A stretch of 64,000 nt of DNA, from positions 1,440,501 through 1,504,500 of the forward strand of contig NZ_CP036275.1 of the NCBI RefSeq assembly GCF_007747795.1. Direction: 5' to 3'. Position 1 is the stretch's first letter. Each line of letters begins with the position of its first letter. Positions 25,741 through 35,841 of this stretch are shown here, in pieces. Both the position numbers and the translations under genes were made by a program. Below the pieces are notes generated by a model. It was not told the origin of the DNA. It ran no database searches and saw nothing but the letters and a program-made list of their open reading frames with translations. This DNA is from Maioricimonas rarisocia (GTDB lineage Bacteria > Planctomycetota > Planctomycetia > Planctomycetales > Planctomycetaceae).

Positions 25741-25885
25741 GGCTCAGGGGGGCGACCCGGCGGACCATCAGCGGCGGAAGCGGTTACGGGTTCCGAGCGG
25801 GATGATCCGTGCATTCAGCAACTTAAGCAGCGGCCGGGCCGGCAACGCAAGCGCGTGCAGGCGACGCAAGTGTCACGGGTGACAA

Positions 25886-25922
25886 TAAAAACGCCCCGTT
25901 GTCCACTGGAGACAACGAGGCG
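25886..25922 (-). terminator. Rho-independent terminator of tRNA-Gly
   Basis: Read on the minus strand, CGCCTCGTTGTC pairs with GACAACGGGGCG (12 bp, one G-U wobble) around a 7-base loop, followed by TTTTTATT. It starts only 8 bases past the tRNA 3' end. Confidence 0.88.
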
Positions 25923-25930
25923 ACCAGAGA

Positions 25931-26002
25931 GCGGGCGACGGGACTCGAACCCGCGACATTCAGCTTGGGAAGCTGACACTCTACCAGCTGAGTTACGCCC
26001 GC
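25931..26002 (-). tRNA. tRNA-Gly (anticodon CCC)
   Basis: The minus strand folds as a standard cloverleaf: acceptor GCGGGCG/CGCCCGC, D arm ACTCAGCTGGTAGAGT, anticodon stem TCAGC/GCTGA with loop TTCCCAA, and T arm GCGGGTTCGAGTCCCGT. The anticodon CCC reads GGG glycine codons. The 3' CCA is not encoded. The gene is followed by its own terminator. Confidence 0.95.
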
Positions 26003-26135
26003 GGAGGACCGGGTCGTCGGTCGACCGGTCATACTCGCGAAGAGCCCAAGTATCTCATTCGTTCGCGGGGTTGGCAAGCGCGAGCGAGCCAGTTTGAGGC
26101 GGGCCGTTGCCGTGCCTGGTTCCTCAGAGTGCCGC

Positions 26136-26486
26136 TCAGGATTCCGGCTGCGAACCGGACTGCGGATCGACGTGCAACGCCAGCCAGATCGTTTCCGCAT
26201 CCGGCTGCGTCCATTCGACGCGGTGCCGCCGGTGTGCCGGAATCATCAGGCTGTCGCCCGGCTGCAGCTCGAACACTTCGGCAGGATCTTCCAGCCGCAG
26301 GCGAGCCGCTCCCTGCATCAGCAGAACCCACTCATCCTGCTGCTGGTCGTACCACTCGCCGGGCGGCGTCGCATGGCCGACCGAAACGATCCGCTCCAGT
26401 CGCAGGCCTTCCTGCTGCAGCAGCGTTTCGAAGACCTCGTCGACAGGCCGGCGGGGCAGGGGAGTGAGGAGATTGCGCAGCGTCAT
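26136..26486 (-). CDS. Cupin domain protein (116 aa)
   Basis: This is a small single-domain cupin. Motif 1 is seen in ERIVSVGHATPPGEWYDQQQ DEWVLLMQG (positions about 31-60) and motif 2 in LQPGDSLMIPAHRRHRVEW. In motif 1 the usual His-His pair is replaced by Tyr/Gln and the conserved Glu (EW) remains. The second-motif His is present, so metal binding may be partial. The family is diverse, including isomerases, dioxygenases and sensors, and nothing here fixes the substrate. It follows the M16 peptidase gene by about 40 bases in the same direction and may be part of that transcript. Confidence 0.86.
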   Translation of the reverse strand: MTLRNLLTPLPRRPVDEVFETLLQQEGLRLERIVSVGHATPPGEWYDQQQDEWVLLMQGAARLRLEDPAEVFELQPGDSLMIPAHRRHRVEWTQPDAETIWLALHVDPQSGSQPES

Positions 26487-26527
26487 GGGATCACCTCAGC
26501 GACCGGCGATGAGCCTGCATCCCGCGT

Positions 26528-27793
26528 TCACTCTGCCGGCTGCTCCGAGCCGTTCTCCGCGGGAGCGTCGAGCCGTTCGAGGGGACCGACGCCGACGGTT
26601 GTCAGTTGCCGCAGTGGATACTGGTCGAGCAGATTGCGGATGTCGGCGGTCGTCAGCGAACGAACGACCTCGAGGTCGTCTTCGACCGTGCGGTATTCGT
26701 TCCGGTACAGCCAGTTACCTCCCAGTGAGGCGAGCCGGCCCATCGGGCGTTCGCTCTGCAGTACGATGCGGGCGGAGACCTTGTTGCGGGCCTGCTCGAG
26801 TTCCTCTTCGGTGACGCCGTGACGGTTCACTTCTTCATAAATCACGCCGACGCGGTCGAGATTGTCGCGGATGTCCTCCGGGCGGCTGCAGACGTACGTC
26901 GCCCAGGTGCCGCTGCCGTCGTAGTCGTTGTAGCTGAGTTCGGCGGCCTCGGCGTAGCCGGGGTCAACAATATCCCAGTAGAGGCGGCTGCCGGAGTCAT
27001 CCCCCACGATGACGGACAGCAGGTCGGCGGCATACCGGAGCGGGCTGGCTGATGGGGGAGCGGGACCGAGCTGCATGACGTGCTGCTGCTGGATGGACGG
27101 CTTGGGAACGCAGAACCGGGCTCCCCGGGGGGCCGCCTCGGTCGTATCCCGCGCCGGGTTGCCGGCAGGCCAGTCGCCGCAGTGCTGTTCGGCAAGTTGC
27201 CGCACGTTGTCCCAGGTCGTGTTGCCTGCCACGGCGAGAATGATGTTTCCTGCCTTGTAGCGATCGGCGTGATACGTCCGCATCTGCTCGGCGGTGAGGG
27301 CCGAGATGCTCTCGGTGGTGCCGAGGATGCTGTTTCCCAGTGGATGCCCCGTGAAGTGCTGCTGCATCACGTGATCGTAGGCGGTAAAGCCGGGCAGGTC
27401 CTCGTACATGCCGATCTCTTCGAGAATGACCTGCTTCTCGAGATCAAAGTCCTCCTGCCGCAGGCTGGGAGTCATCAGAGTGGCGAGGAGCTCGAACGTG
27501 CGGGGAAGGTACTCCGGAAGGACTGCCGCGTAGAAGAGCGTGACTTCTTCGCTGGTCGACGCGTTATAGCGTGCACCGAGTTCGTCGAAGATGCGATTGA
27601 TGTCGTCGGCGGTGAAACTCTCGTCTCCCTTGAACGCCATGTGTTCGAGGAAGTGGCTGACGCCGGCAACTTCGGGCGTTTCGTCGCGCGAGCCTGTGCG
27701 GACGAAGAAGCCGGCGGCCGTGCTCTGGGCCCGCGGATTGAGTTCCGCAATGACCTGCAGTCCGTTGGAGAGTTGCGTCTGATGAAAGTGCAT
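26528..27793 (-). CDS. M16 family zinc metallopeptidase, catalytic (zinc-binding) subunit
   Basis: This 421-aa insulinase-family protein carries the inverted zinc motif HFLEH (His47, Glu50, His51), and the third ligand Glu lies in [11 protein letters not shown] near residue 125. The C-terminal domain lacks the Arg/Tyr substrate-binding pair of active full-length M16 proteins and reads [18 protein letters not shown] at that position. In heterodimeric M16B peptidases the partner subunit supplies that pair, and here the upstream gene does. There is no signal peptide, so cytoplasmic action is expected. It lies 65 bases downstream of the partner gene and before a cupin gene. Confidence 0.92.
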   Translation of the reverse strand: MHFHQTQLSNGLQVIAELNPRAQSTAAGFFVRTGSRDETPEVAGVSHFLEHMAFKGDESFTADDINRIFDELGARYNASTSEEVTLFYAAVLPEYLPRTFELLATLMTPSLRQEDFDLEKQVILEEIGMYEDLPGFTAYDHVMQQHFTGHPLGNSILGTTESISALTAEQMRTYHADRYKAGNIILAVAGNTTWDNVRQLAEQHCGDWPAGNPARDTTEAAPRGARFCVPKPSIQQQHVMQLGPAPPSASPLRYAADLLSVIVGDDSGSRLYWDIVDPGYAEAAELSYNDYDGSGTWATYVCSRPEDIRDNLDRVGVIYEEVNRHGVTEEELEQARNKVSARIVLQSERPMGRLASLGGNWLYRNEYRTVEDDLEVVRSLTTADIRNLLDQYPLRQLTTVGVGPLERLDAPAENGSEQPAE

Positions 27794-27858
27794 GACGGCT
27801 GTTTGCCTGGATTGGTACTCGGATGTTCGGGGCGGCCCGGGGGACGCGGCAGCGTGAG

Positions 27859-29097
27859 TCAGCCCGGCAGGTGCAGGGGCTGGGGACCGACGGCGAGCAG
27901 CGTGATGTCATCGACGGGGTGCTCGCGGACGTAATCGAGAATCTGCGGGACCGTCAGATCGTCGAGCTTGCGGTGAATCTCGTCGAGAGTCTGGACGCGG
28001 CCGAGATGAAACCAGTCACGAGCGATCGAAGAGGCTCGGGCCGAGGTCGATTCCTGCTGCATGATCAGGGCGCTCTTCGCGCGGGCCTTGCAGCGGAACA
28101 GCTCGCTGTCGTCGATCCCTTCTTTCAGCTTGCGGATCTCTGCAAGCATCACGTCCAGCGTCTCCTGGGCCCGTTCGACCGTCGTGCCGGCGTACGCGAG
28201 AATCCGGGCTTCCTCCAGCAGACTGTTGAGTGAAGCGTAGACCGAATAGCAGAGTCCCCGCTTCTCCCGCACTTCCGTGAACAGTCGGGAGCTGCTGCCG
28301 CCACTGAGGATGCTGACGGCTGCCCACGCGGCGTAGTAGTCTTCGTGTCGGTAAGGGACGGCGTCGAACGCGAGGCCGATATGCGTCTGGGCCGAATCGG
28401 CTTCGATGTGTGTCTCGGCGGCCGTGCGGGGGACACGAGTGACATCCCGAACTTCGGAAGTCGACCAGTCGCCGAACAGTTCCTGTACCGCTTCGCGGAC
28501 CTGTGCCGGGTCGATATGACCGGCGACGCCCAGAATCGTTCCGTTCGGTCGGAAGCTGCGCTTGTAGTGGCTGCGGACGTTCGCCGGCGTCACCGCCTCC
28601 AGCTCGCTGAGCGTGCCGTCGACCGGCCGGTTCCAGGGAGCGTCGTAACAGCGGCGGCGCAGTTCGACGAGGACCTTGCGCTGGGGGTCGTCTTCGACGG
28701 CGAGCAGGCTCTGTTCGGCACTGCTCATCGCGGCGGGGAACTGTTCCTGAGGCAGCAACGGGTCTCGGATGACGTCGGCATAGACCTTCAGGGCCGGGAT
28801 AACGTTCTCGGCAACGGACGCAGCGCTGAAGGTGACAAAGTTCCAGCCGACGCTTTCGCTCCGCTGGATGCCGAGGTTGTCCAGGGCAGACGAGAGTTCG
28901 CGGCTGTTGCGGGAGCCGGCTCCGCGAGTGATCAGGTCCGTGAGAATCGAGGCTGTGCCGTTGAAGCCCTCCGGCTCGTAGATCGAACCGGCCGGGACCA
29001 GCAGAGAAAAGGCTGCCGAGCGGACCTCGCTCATCGGTTCCATGATCAGCGTCAGGCCGTTGGGGAGCTGCTCGGCCAGGATGTTCTGTTCAGGCAT
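27859..29097 (-). CDS. M16 family peptidase-like protein, non-zinc (Arg/Tyr) subunit
   Basis: This 412-aa M16-fold protein reads [16 protein letters not shown] at the site of the zinc motif, so His, Glu and His are all missing. It keeps the substrate-binding Arg/Tyr motif in the C-terminal domain ([15 protein letters not shown], Arg280 and Tyr284/287). This is the pattern of the alpha subunit in heterodimeric M16 peptidases, complementing the zinc-binding protein encoded next. I start at the ATG at 29095-29097 ([17 protein letters not shown]). The frame is open about 70 codons further, but that part has no family resemblance. An ABC exporter gene lies 212 bases upstream in the same direction. 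Confidence 0.92.
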   Translation of the reverse strand: MPEQNILAEQLPNGLTLIMEPMSEVRSAAFSLLVPAGSIYEPEGFNGTASILTDLITRGAGSRNSRELSSALDNLGIQRSESVGWNFVTFSAASVAENVIPALKVYADVIRDPLLPQEQFPAAMSSAEQSLLAVEDDPQRKVLVELRRRCYDAPWNRPVDGTLSELEAVTPANVRSHYKRSFRPNGTILGVAGHIDPAQVREAVQELFGDWSTSEVRDVTRVPRTAAETHIEADSAQTHIGLAFDAVPYRHEDYYAAWAAVSILSGGSSSRLFTEVREKRGLCYSVYASLNSLLEEARILAYAGTTVERAQETLDVMLAEIRKLKEGIDDSELFRCKARAKSALIMQQESTSARASSIARDWFHLGRVQTLDEIHRKLDDLTVPQILDYVREHPVDDITLLAVGPQPLHLPG

Positions 29098-29309
29098 GGA
29101 GTCTATCGAATCCGGGGCCAGTTGGTCGGTGATGCCGCATCGACGGTTCCGCGGGAGTGGGCTGTCCCGGGGCCGTTCATCGTCCAGCAGAGGACCGAAG
29201 CCGCTTGCGGGACTGCAAAAGTTGTCGATGCGAAACCAGTGAGCGTAGCAGTTCTGCAGAGGCCTGAAAACGCGCCGGCGACGGGCAGGGGAGAGAACGC
29301 CTGCTTGTC

Positions 29310-31271
<1,962 letters not shown>

Positions 31272-31526
31272 GACGCGGGGGGAACTCGATTCTTGCGGGA
31301 ACGGAACGTCGGCGGGGGAAGGTGCGAGTCGCCGGCGGCAGCGGCAGCACATTCGTCAGAAGCAGCCCAACTCGAAATCATTGGGCCCTGCAACGAATCC
31401 GTCAACCGGCTGCGGACCGCTACGTGCGTGCAAACTGTCGAAAGTTTGCTTACATTGACGGCGTCCAGATACTCTTCGGGCCGACGCCACGTTTTCCCCG
31501 GGCGCCTGGCAACAGCGAGGTCTTCC

Positions 31527-33158
31527 ATGCCGGTGAAAGTCCGCTGCCGCGGTTGCGAAAAAGTTCTCAATGCGCCCGACAAAGCGCGTGGCAAGGTCGT
31601 CAAGTGCCCGAAATGTGGCACGAAGCTGAAGGTTCCCGGCGGCAAACAGAAGGTCGAAGCTCCTGCGTCATCGGGAGACAGTGCCGAGTTTCTGGCCGGA
31701 ATGAACCTCGACTCGCTGAGTCTGGAAGACCGTCACCAGAAGGTCTGTCCGTACTGTGCCTCGGAGATGGATGAGGAAGACGTCATCTGTCCCAGCTGCG
31801 GCATGAACACGCAGACGGGCCGGATGGACGCGAAGATCGCGAAGAAAAAGGCGCGCCGCGGGCCCGATCCGAACGAATTCTACCGCAAGGCCTGGAAGGA
31901 CTCGTGGAAGTTCGTCTTCGAACAGAAGGGGCTGGCGATCCGGACCGGCATGTACTGGACGATCTATTCCGTCCTCAATGCCCTGTCGGTCTTCTTCCTC
32001 GTCAAGTACGCCACTCAGATCCCGCTGCTGGTTTTCTGGGGATCGATGACGTTCATTACGATGATGGGGATCCCCGGCTGGTGGCTGTTCCTCGCGCTGA
32101 AGATTGTCGACAAGTCGGTCCACCGCGAGAAAATCCAGGCGGACCGGATCCACTTCGACTTCTTCCAGAGTGTCGCGCTCGGACTGCGCATGGTGATCTG
32201 GCCGGTTGTGGCCACGTTCCCGTTTGTCTTTCTGGCACCGTTTGCGCTGGGGCTGATGCTGCCGGTCGCCCTGGTGCATATGACGGCGAAGTACACCTAT
32301 CGCGCCTGGATCTTCTGGGAAATCGGCCGCGTCTTTCTGAAGAACCTGGGCCCGTCGCTGTACGTGGTGATTCTTGGATTCGTGGTCAATCTGCCGGTGG
32401 CTGCCCTGGGTTTCGGTATTGCCTACTTCGTGGGGGGCAACGCGTTCCAGAGTGAACCGGTCAACGATCTGACCGGCCGCATCGTCACCTGGGTGATGGA
32501 ACTCGCCGGCGAGAACCCCAATCCGGAGGGGTTCATCTTCTGGATCGCCCACTCGACGCTGACGTTCCTTGCAGCGATCATCGTGACCGCACCGCTGATG
32601 TTCCTGGCCGGTTTCCCCGCGGTCTTCATCATGCGTGTGATCGGCCTGATGGGGATGTACAACTCCCGCAACCTGGACCTGGTCAACAAGATTCACGTGA
32701 ACACGCCGGCGACGCTCGGCGTGCGGATGCTGGCCTTTATGGTCGACATGCTGCTCAGTCCGCTCGCCACCTTCATCGTCACTGCCGAAAAGAAAGCCAT
32801 CATCGTCGGTCAGCTGATCAACGTGGCGTTCATTGCGAACATGTATTACCTCGGGAAGGAGACGGCCGGGATGATCTTCGGCCCGATCTGGATCATCTAT
32901 TCCTGGTGGATGTATTTCGTCGTCCAGGAATCGAGCAATATGCGCACGACGATCGGCAAGGACGGATTCGGTGTGATCGTGCAGTGCGAAGACGGCAAGA
33001 AGATGACCCTGATGCAGGGGACGCGACGTTTCTTTGCGTCGCTGGTGACCGTGGCGACCGGCTTCATCGGCTTTCTGATGGTGGCCGTGACCCCGGACAA
33101 AAAGGCCCTCCACGACCGCCTGTCGAAGACCGTCGTCGTCTGGCGCGGGGACAAGTAG
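31527..33158 (+). CDS. RDD family membrane protein with two N-terminal zinc ribbons (543 aa)
   Basis: The protein opens with an MJ0042-like zinc ribbon (CRGCEKVL, then CPKCGTKL) and has a second ribbon at about residues 72-95 (CPYCASEM, CPSCGM). Eight or more hydrophobic segments follow, with an RDD-type domain at the C-terminus (GVRMLAFMVDMLLSPLATFI). The role of RDD proteins is mostly undefined. The zinc ribbons are a common accessory on planctomycete membrane proteins. The frame is open far upstream over the divergent ABC gene. I start at the ATG at 31527 because the zinc ribbon begins there (MPVKVRCRGC) and the upstream translation has no resemblance to anything. Confidence 0.88.
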   Translation: MPVKVRCRGCEKVLNAPDKARGKVVKCPKCGTKLKVPGGKQKVEAPASSGDSAEFLAGMNLDSLSLEDRHQKVCPYCASEMDEEDVICPSCGMNTQTGRMDAKIAKKKARRGPDPNEFYRKAWKDSWKFVFEQKGLAIRTGMYWTIYSVLNALSVFFLVKYATQIPLLVFWGSMTFITMMGIPGWWLFLALKIVDKSVHREKIQADRIHFDFFQSVALGLRMVIWPVVATFPFVFLAPFALGLMLPVALVHMTAKYTYRAWIFWEIGRVFLKNLGPSLYVVILGFVVNLPVAALGFGIAYFVGGNAFQSEPVNDLTGRIVTWVMELAGENPNPEGFIFWIAHSTLTFLAAIIVTAPLMFLAGFPAVFIMRVIGLMGMYNSRNLDLVNKIHVNTPATLGVRMLAFMVDMLLSPLATFIVTAEKKAIIVGQLINVAFIANMYYLGKETAGMIFGPIWIIYSWWMYFVVQESSNMRTTIGKDGFGVIVQCEDGKKMTLMQGTRRFFASLVTVATGFIGFLMVAVTPDKKALHDRLSKTVVVWRGDK

Positions 33159-33202
33159 GGGGGAGTCTTGCGTCTCGAGACGTGAGGGGTGACTTCGTGT
33201 GC

Positions 33203-33219
33203 CACCGGCTGTGCCGGTG
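33203..33219. repeat. Small intergenic hairpin (family 1, copy 1)
   Basis: CACCGGC-TGT-GCCGGTG forms a perfect 7-bp hairpin in the context TGTGCCAC...GTGCTGTG. A related hairpin occurs at 38624-38641, so this looks like a dispersed palindrome. There is no T-run. It could still help end the RDD gene transcript, which stops 45 bases before. Confidence 0.5.
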
Positions 33220-33273
33220 CTGTGTGAGCGTATCACTCAGACCGACGAATCCCCGCGTCACCGGATGGGGGAC

Positions 33274-33489
33274 TCAAGGGCTTCCCGCCGGTCCTGCCGA
33301 GTTGTTGACGGCGTCATCGATCGACTGCGCCAGTTCGTCGATCGAGGTGGATCCGGTCATGCGATACGCAATCGCTTCGTCTCTGGTCATTCGCCTGCTC
33401 GCTGCGGCATCGAGCACCGCCAGCTGAAATGCCGGGGCAAGCACGTCGGCACGCAGGTCTTCGCAAAGGTGGACCTTTCGCTCCCTCAC
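33274..33489 (-). CDS. Doubtful short gene or gene remnant (up to 71 aa)
   Basis: The C-terminal ~45 residues look protein-like (MTRDEAIAYRMTGSTSIDEL, AQSIDDAVNN), with codon choice similar to neighbouring genes. The N-terminal part runs into the CCCTCACGGTCGCGG dispersed repeat, and no ribosome-binding site supports the GTG start. It may be the remaining 3' end of a longer gene interrupted by the repeat. I see no family. Confidence 0.3.
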   Translation of the reverse strand: MRERKVHLCEDLRADVLAPAFQLAVLDAAASRRMTRDEAIAYRMTGSTSIDELAQSIDDAVNNSAGPAGSP

Positions 33490-33583
33490 GGTCGCGGCTC
33501 GTATGCGCTCCAGCCACAGCCACCCTGTCGCTTCCCGCGGAACGCAGTCCGCGGGCTTTCGCTCCTGCTCGCTAACTCGCTAA

Positions 33584-33709
33584 CTCCTAGCTCCTAGCTC
33601 CTAGCTCCTAGCTCCTAGCTCCTAACTCCTAACTCCTAACTCCTAACTCCTAACTCCTAACTCCTAACTCCTACCCACTACCCACTACCCACTACCCACC
33701 GCCCACCGC
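33584..33709. repeat. In-register heptanucleotide tandem repeat (18 units)
   Basis: Eighteen consecutive 7-base units keep one register: CTCCTAG x5, CTCCTAA x7, CTCCTAC x1, CCACTAC x3, CCACCGC x2. The unit sequence changes stepwise while the period is kept. The array ends 9 bases before the stop codon (33719) of the Tim44-like gene. A five-unit relative with the same order is at 48988-49022. Confidence 0.95.
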
Positions 33710-33718
33710 CCACTCGCC

Positions 33719-35719
33719 TCACCCACTCACCTGCTTCGATGCCCGGATCTGGCGGCGGGCCTGCTGGTAGGCGCGGCGACGTTCCTTGCTGATCGCCATC
33801 TTCACGTCGGCCGCGACGAGGTCCACCCGCTCGGCATAACGATCGAGCAGCTTCCGCTCTCTGCGGGAGAGCTGGCCGTCCACCAGCACGATGTGCACGA
33901 GCTGTTCGAGGAATTCACGGGCCTGGCGTCCGTCCTGCGGCACGGGGATACCGGCGTCCGACTCGCCTGCTGCGCTGAGGTAGGCATCCGCCTGACCGCC
34001 GCTCATGCCGCGGTGTGATGCGAGACGATGAAATGCCTCCCGTTCCTTCTCGCTGATGCCGTCGATGGCGATGACGCGTGCCAGAGTCGCGAGCGACAGG
34101 CCGACATCCTCGAACGATTCGAGCGGGGGAGGCGTGGCCGGGCGGCTGCCGCGCGCGTCTGCCACCGCCTGCTGGAACGACTCGTTAATCGCCGGACGGA
34201 ACGCCATGTCGGACGTATACGGACTGACGTCGTCGAGCACCCAGTCGTATTGGCCGCTGACGAGATTCGCGCCACAGAATTCGCAGCAGCCCTGTTCGTT
34301 GACGTCGATCGGGGCACCACAACTCGAGCAGCCGGCGGACGAAAACGTTTCGGACGGCACACTCTGCACGCCGACCTTTCGGACGAGCGTGTAGACCGAG
34401 GTGTAGATCGTCTTGCGGCGGACTTCGCGTGAGCGACCGGTCGGATCTCCCTTTGAAAGGATTCCTGACCAACGCACCTTGATGCGGATACGGTCCGGCG
34501 CTCCGGCCTCGCCCGGCTGGGCATCGATCAGTTCCACCTTGCCGACGGCGGGAATCTTCCAGAACTCGCTGCGACGCTGCATCTGTTCCAGTTCGTTTGA
34601 CCACCGGTCGCGGTACTCGGGCGTGAGGATCGGTCGGGCCGGTTCGAGGTCCCGCTGGAATTCGGCCGCCCGCAGTCGCCAGAACATCACCGAAGCACGA
34701 TCTTCGAGGTGCTGGACATTGAGGGCCGGGTCGCGCTGCTGCAGCTCGGCAAAGCCGGGGACGGCCGCCTCGGCACCGGGGACGATCCACTCCTGATCCT
34801 GCGTGATCTCGGCAAGGACCCAGTCGAATTCGCCCGAGTTCACCTGCGCACCGCACGCATCGCACTTCGCCTGATCGACGATTTGCAGCGGCGAGCCGCA
34901 ACGCGGACAGCGACCTTCGATCGCTCCCTCCGCTTCGAGGGACTTCGCTCCCGGCCGGCGATGGAACGACCAGAACTCGACGAACTCGCTCGCCGAAGTC
35001 GAACCGTCCTTCCGGCGTCCCGTTTCGAGATCGACGTTGTAGTCGACTGCCGAGGCACGAATGCGGACATGAATCGTGTCGAACGCGTCGGTCGAGTGAA
35101 CGGCGGCGATACTGGCGTCTCTTACCTGGACGTTCTCCATCAGATTGCGGAAGCCTTCCGCTTTCTGCATGTCCAGCTGCAGCGAGAAACGCTCATGAAT
35201 GCCGTCGCTGATGAACGCGCGGGCCGGAAGCATGTTCTGCTCGCTCCAGGCGTGCTGGATCTGCACGAACGCCCGGGTGACGCGTCCGAGAAACGCCTGC
35301 TCGTCGAAACCGGGGTCGCGGGCCTGGATGGCCTGTAGCGCTGCCTGCCGGTTCATGCGATCCTGAATCTGGCGACCGCGGCGGATCGTGCGCGTGACAT
35401 GGCCTTCTTTGGCGGAATTCCCGCTGTAGACCATCAGTACAATGATCCCGGCCACGAGCGGAAAACCGATCAGCGGATGATGCACGCAGAGCCAGATCAG
35501 GAAGGCGATGCCGTCGCCGCCGCCACTTCCTCCGCTGCCACCACCTCCTCCTCCTCCGCCACCACCTCCAAAGCCGCCACCGCCACCGGCACGGGCAAAG
35601 ACGGAATCCGGCCAGATCAGGCAGGCCGAAAGAAGGGCTACGGCCGCCAGCGCCGTCCACCAGAGGCGACGATTCAGCAGACCAGGCCGGCGGAAAAGGG
35701 CCCGTAGATCAAGCGGCAT
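33719..35719 (-). CDS. Tim44-like / zinc-ribbon / TerB-like membrane protein (666 aa)
   Basis: The order of parts is a transmembrane segment (residues about 18-38), a Gly-rich stretch, and a second membrane segment (HPLIGFPLVAGIIVLMVYSG). A first Tim44-like domain follows (residues about 115-240), then a zinc ribbon (CPRCGSPLQIVDQAKCDACG). A second Tim44-like domain comes next, then another zinc ribbon (CSSCGAPIDVNEQGCCEFCG) and a C-terminal TerB-like helical domain (VIAIDGISEKEREAFHRLAS and IVLVDGQLSRRERKLLDRYA). Tim44-like domains bind membranes or partner proteins, and TerB-like domains occur in envelope-stress contexts. The duplicated Tim44-ribbon module is unusual. I start at the ATG at 35717-35719. 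ComEC is divergent. Confidence 0.85.
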   Translation of the reverse strand: MPLDLRALFRRPGLLNRRLWWTALAAVALLSACLIWPDSVFARAGGGGGFGGGGGGGGGGGSGGSGGGDGIAFLIWLCVHHPLIGFPLVAGIIVLMVYSGNSAKEGHVTRTIRRGRQIQDRMNRQAALQAIQARDPGFDEQAFLGRVTRAFVQIQHAWSEQNMLPARAFISDGIHERFSLQLDMQKAEGFRNLMENVQVRDASIAAVHSTDAFDTIHVRIRASAVDYNVDLETGRRKDGSTSASEFVEFWSFHRRPGAKSLEAEGAIEGRCPRCGSPLQIVDQAKCDACGAQVNSGEFDWVLAEITQDQEWIVPGAEAAVPGFAELQQRDPALNVQHLEDRASVMFWRLRAAEFQRDLEPARPILTPEYRDRWSNELEQMQRRSEFWKIPAVGKVELIDAQPGEAGAPDRIRIKVRWSGILSKGDPTGRSREVRRKTIYTSVYTLVRKVGVQSVPSETFSSAGCSSCGAPIDVNEQGCCEFCGANLVSGQYDWVLDDVSPYTSDMAFRPAINESFQQAVADARGSRPATPPPLESFEDVGLSLATLARVIAIDGISEKEREAFHRLASHRGMSGGQADAYLSAAGESDAGIPVPQDGRQAREFLEQLVHIVLVDGQLSRRERKLLDRYAERVDLVAADVKMAISKERRRAYQQARRQIRASKQVSG

Positions 35720-35841
35720 GGTTCCGGAGGGGCATCGGGACACACGGACGGAGGCAGGCCACACAAGCGGCCACGATGGGCACGACGATCTCGCCGTGTA
35801 TCATACATTCGACCTCCTCTGTCAACGTGGACTGTGGGAGC

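Noticed and set aside
33584-33709. Possible CRISPR array
   Set aside because: The units are 7 bases with no spacers, so this is a simple tandem repeat.
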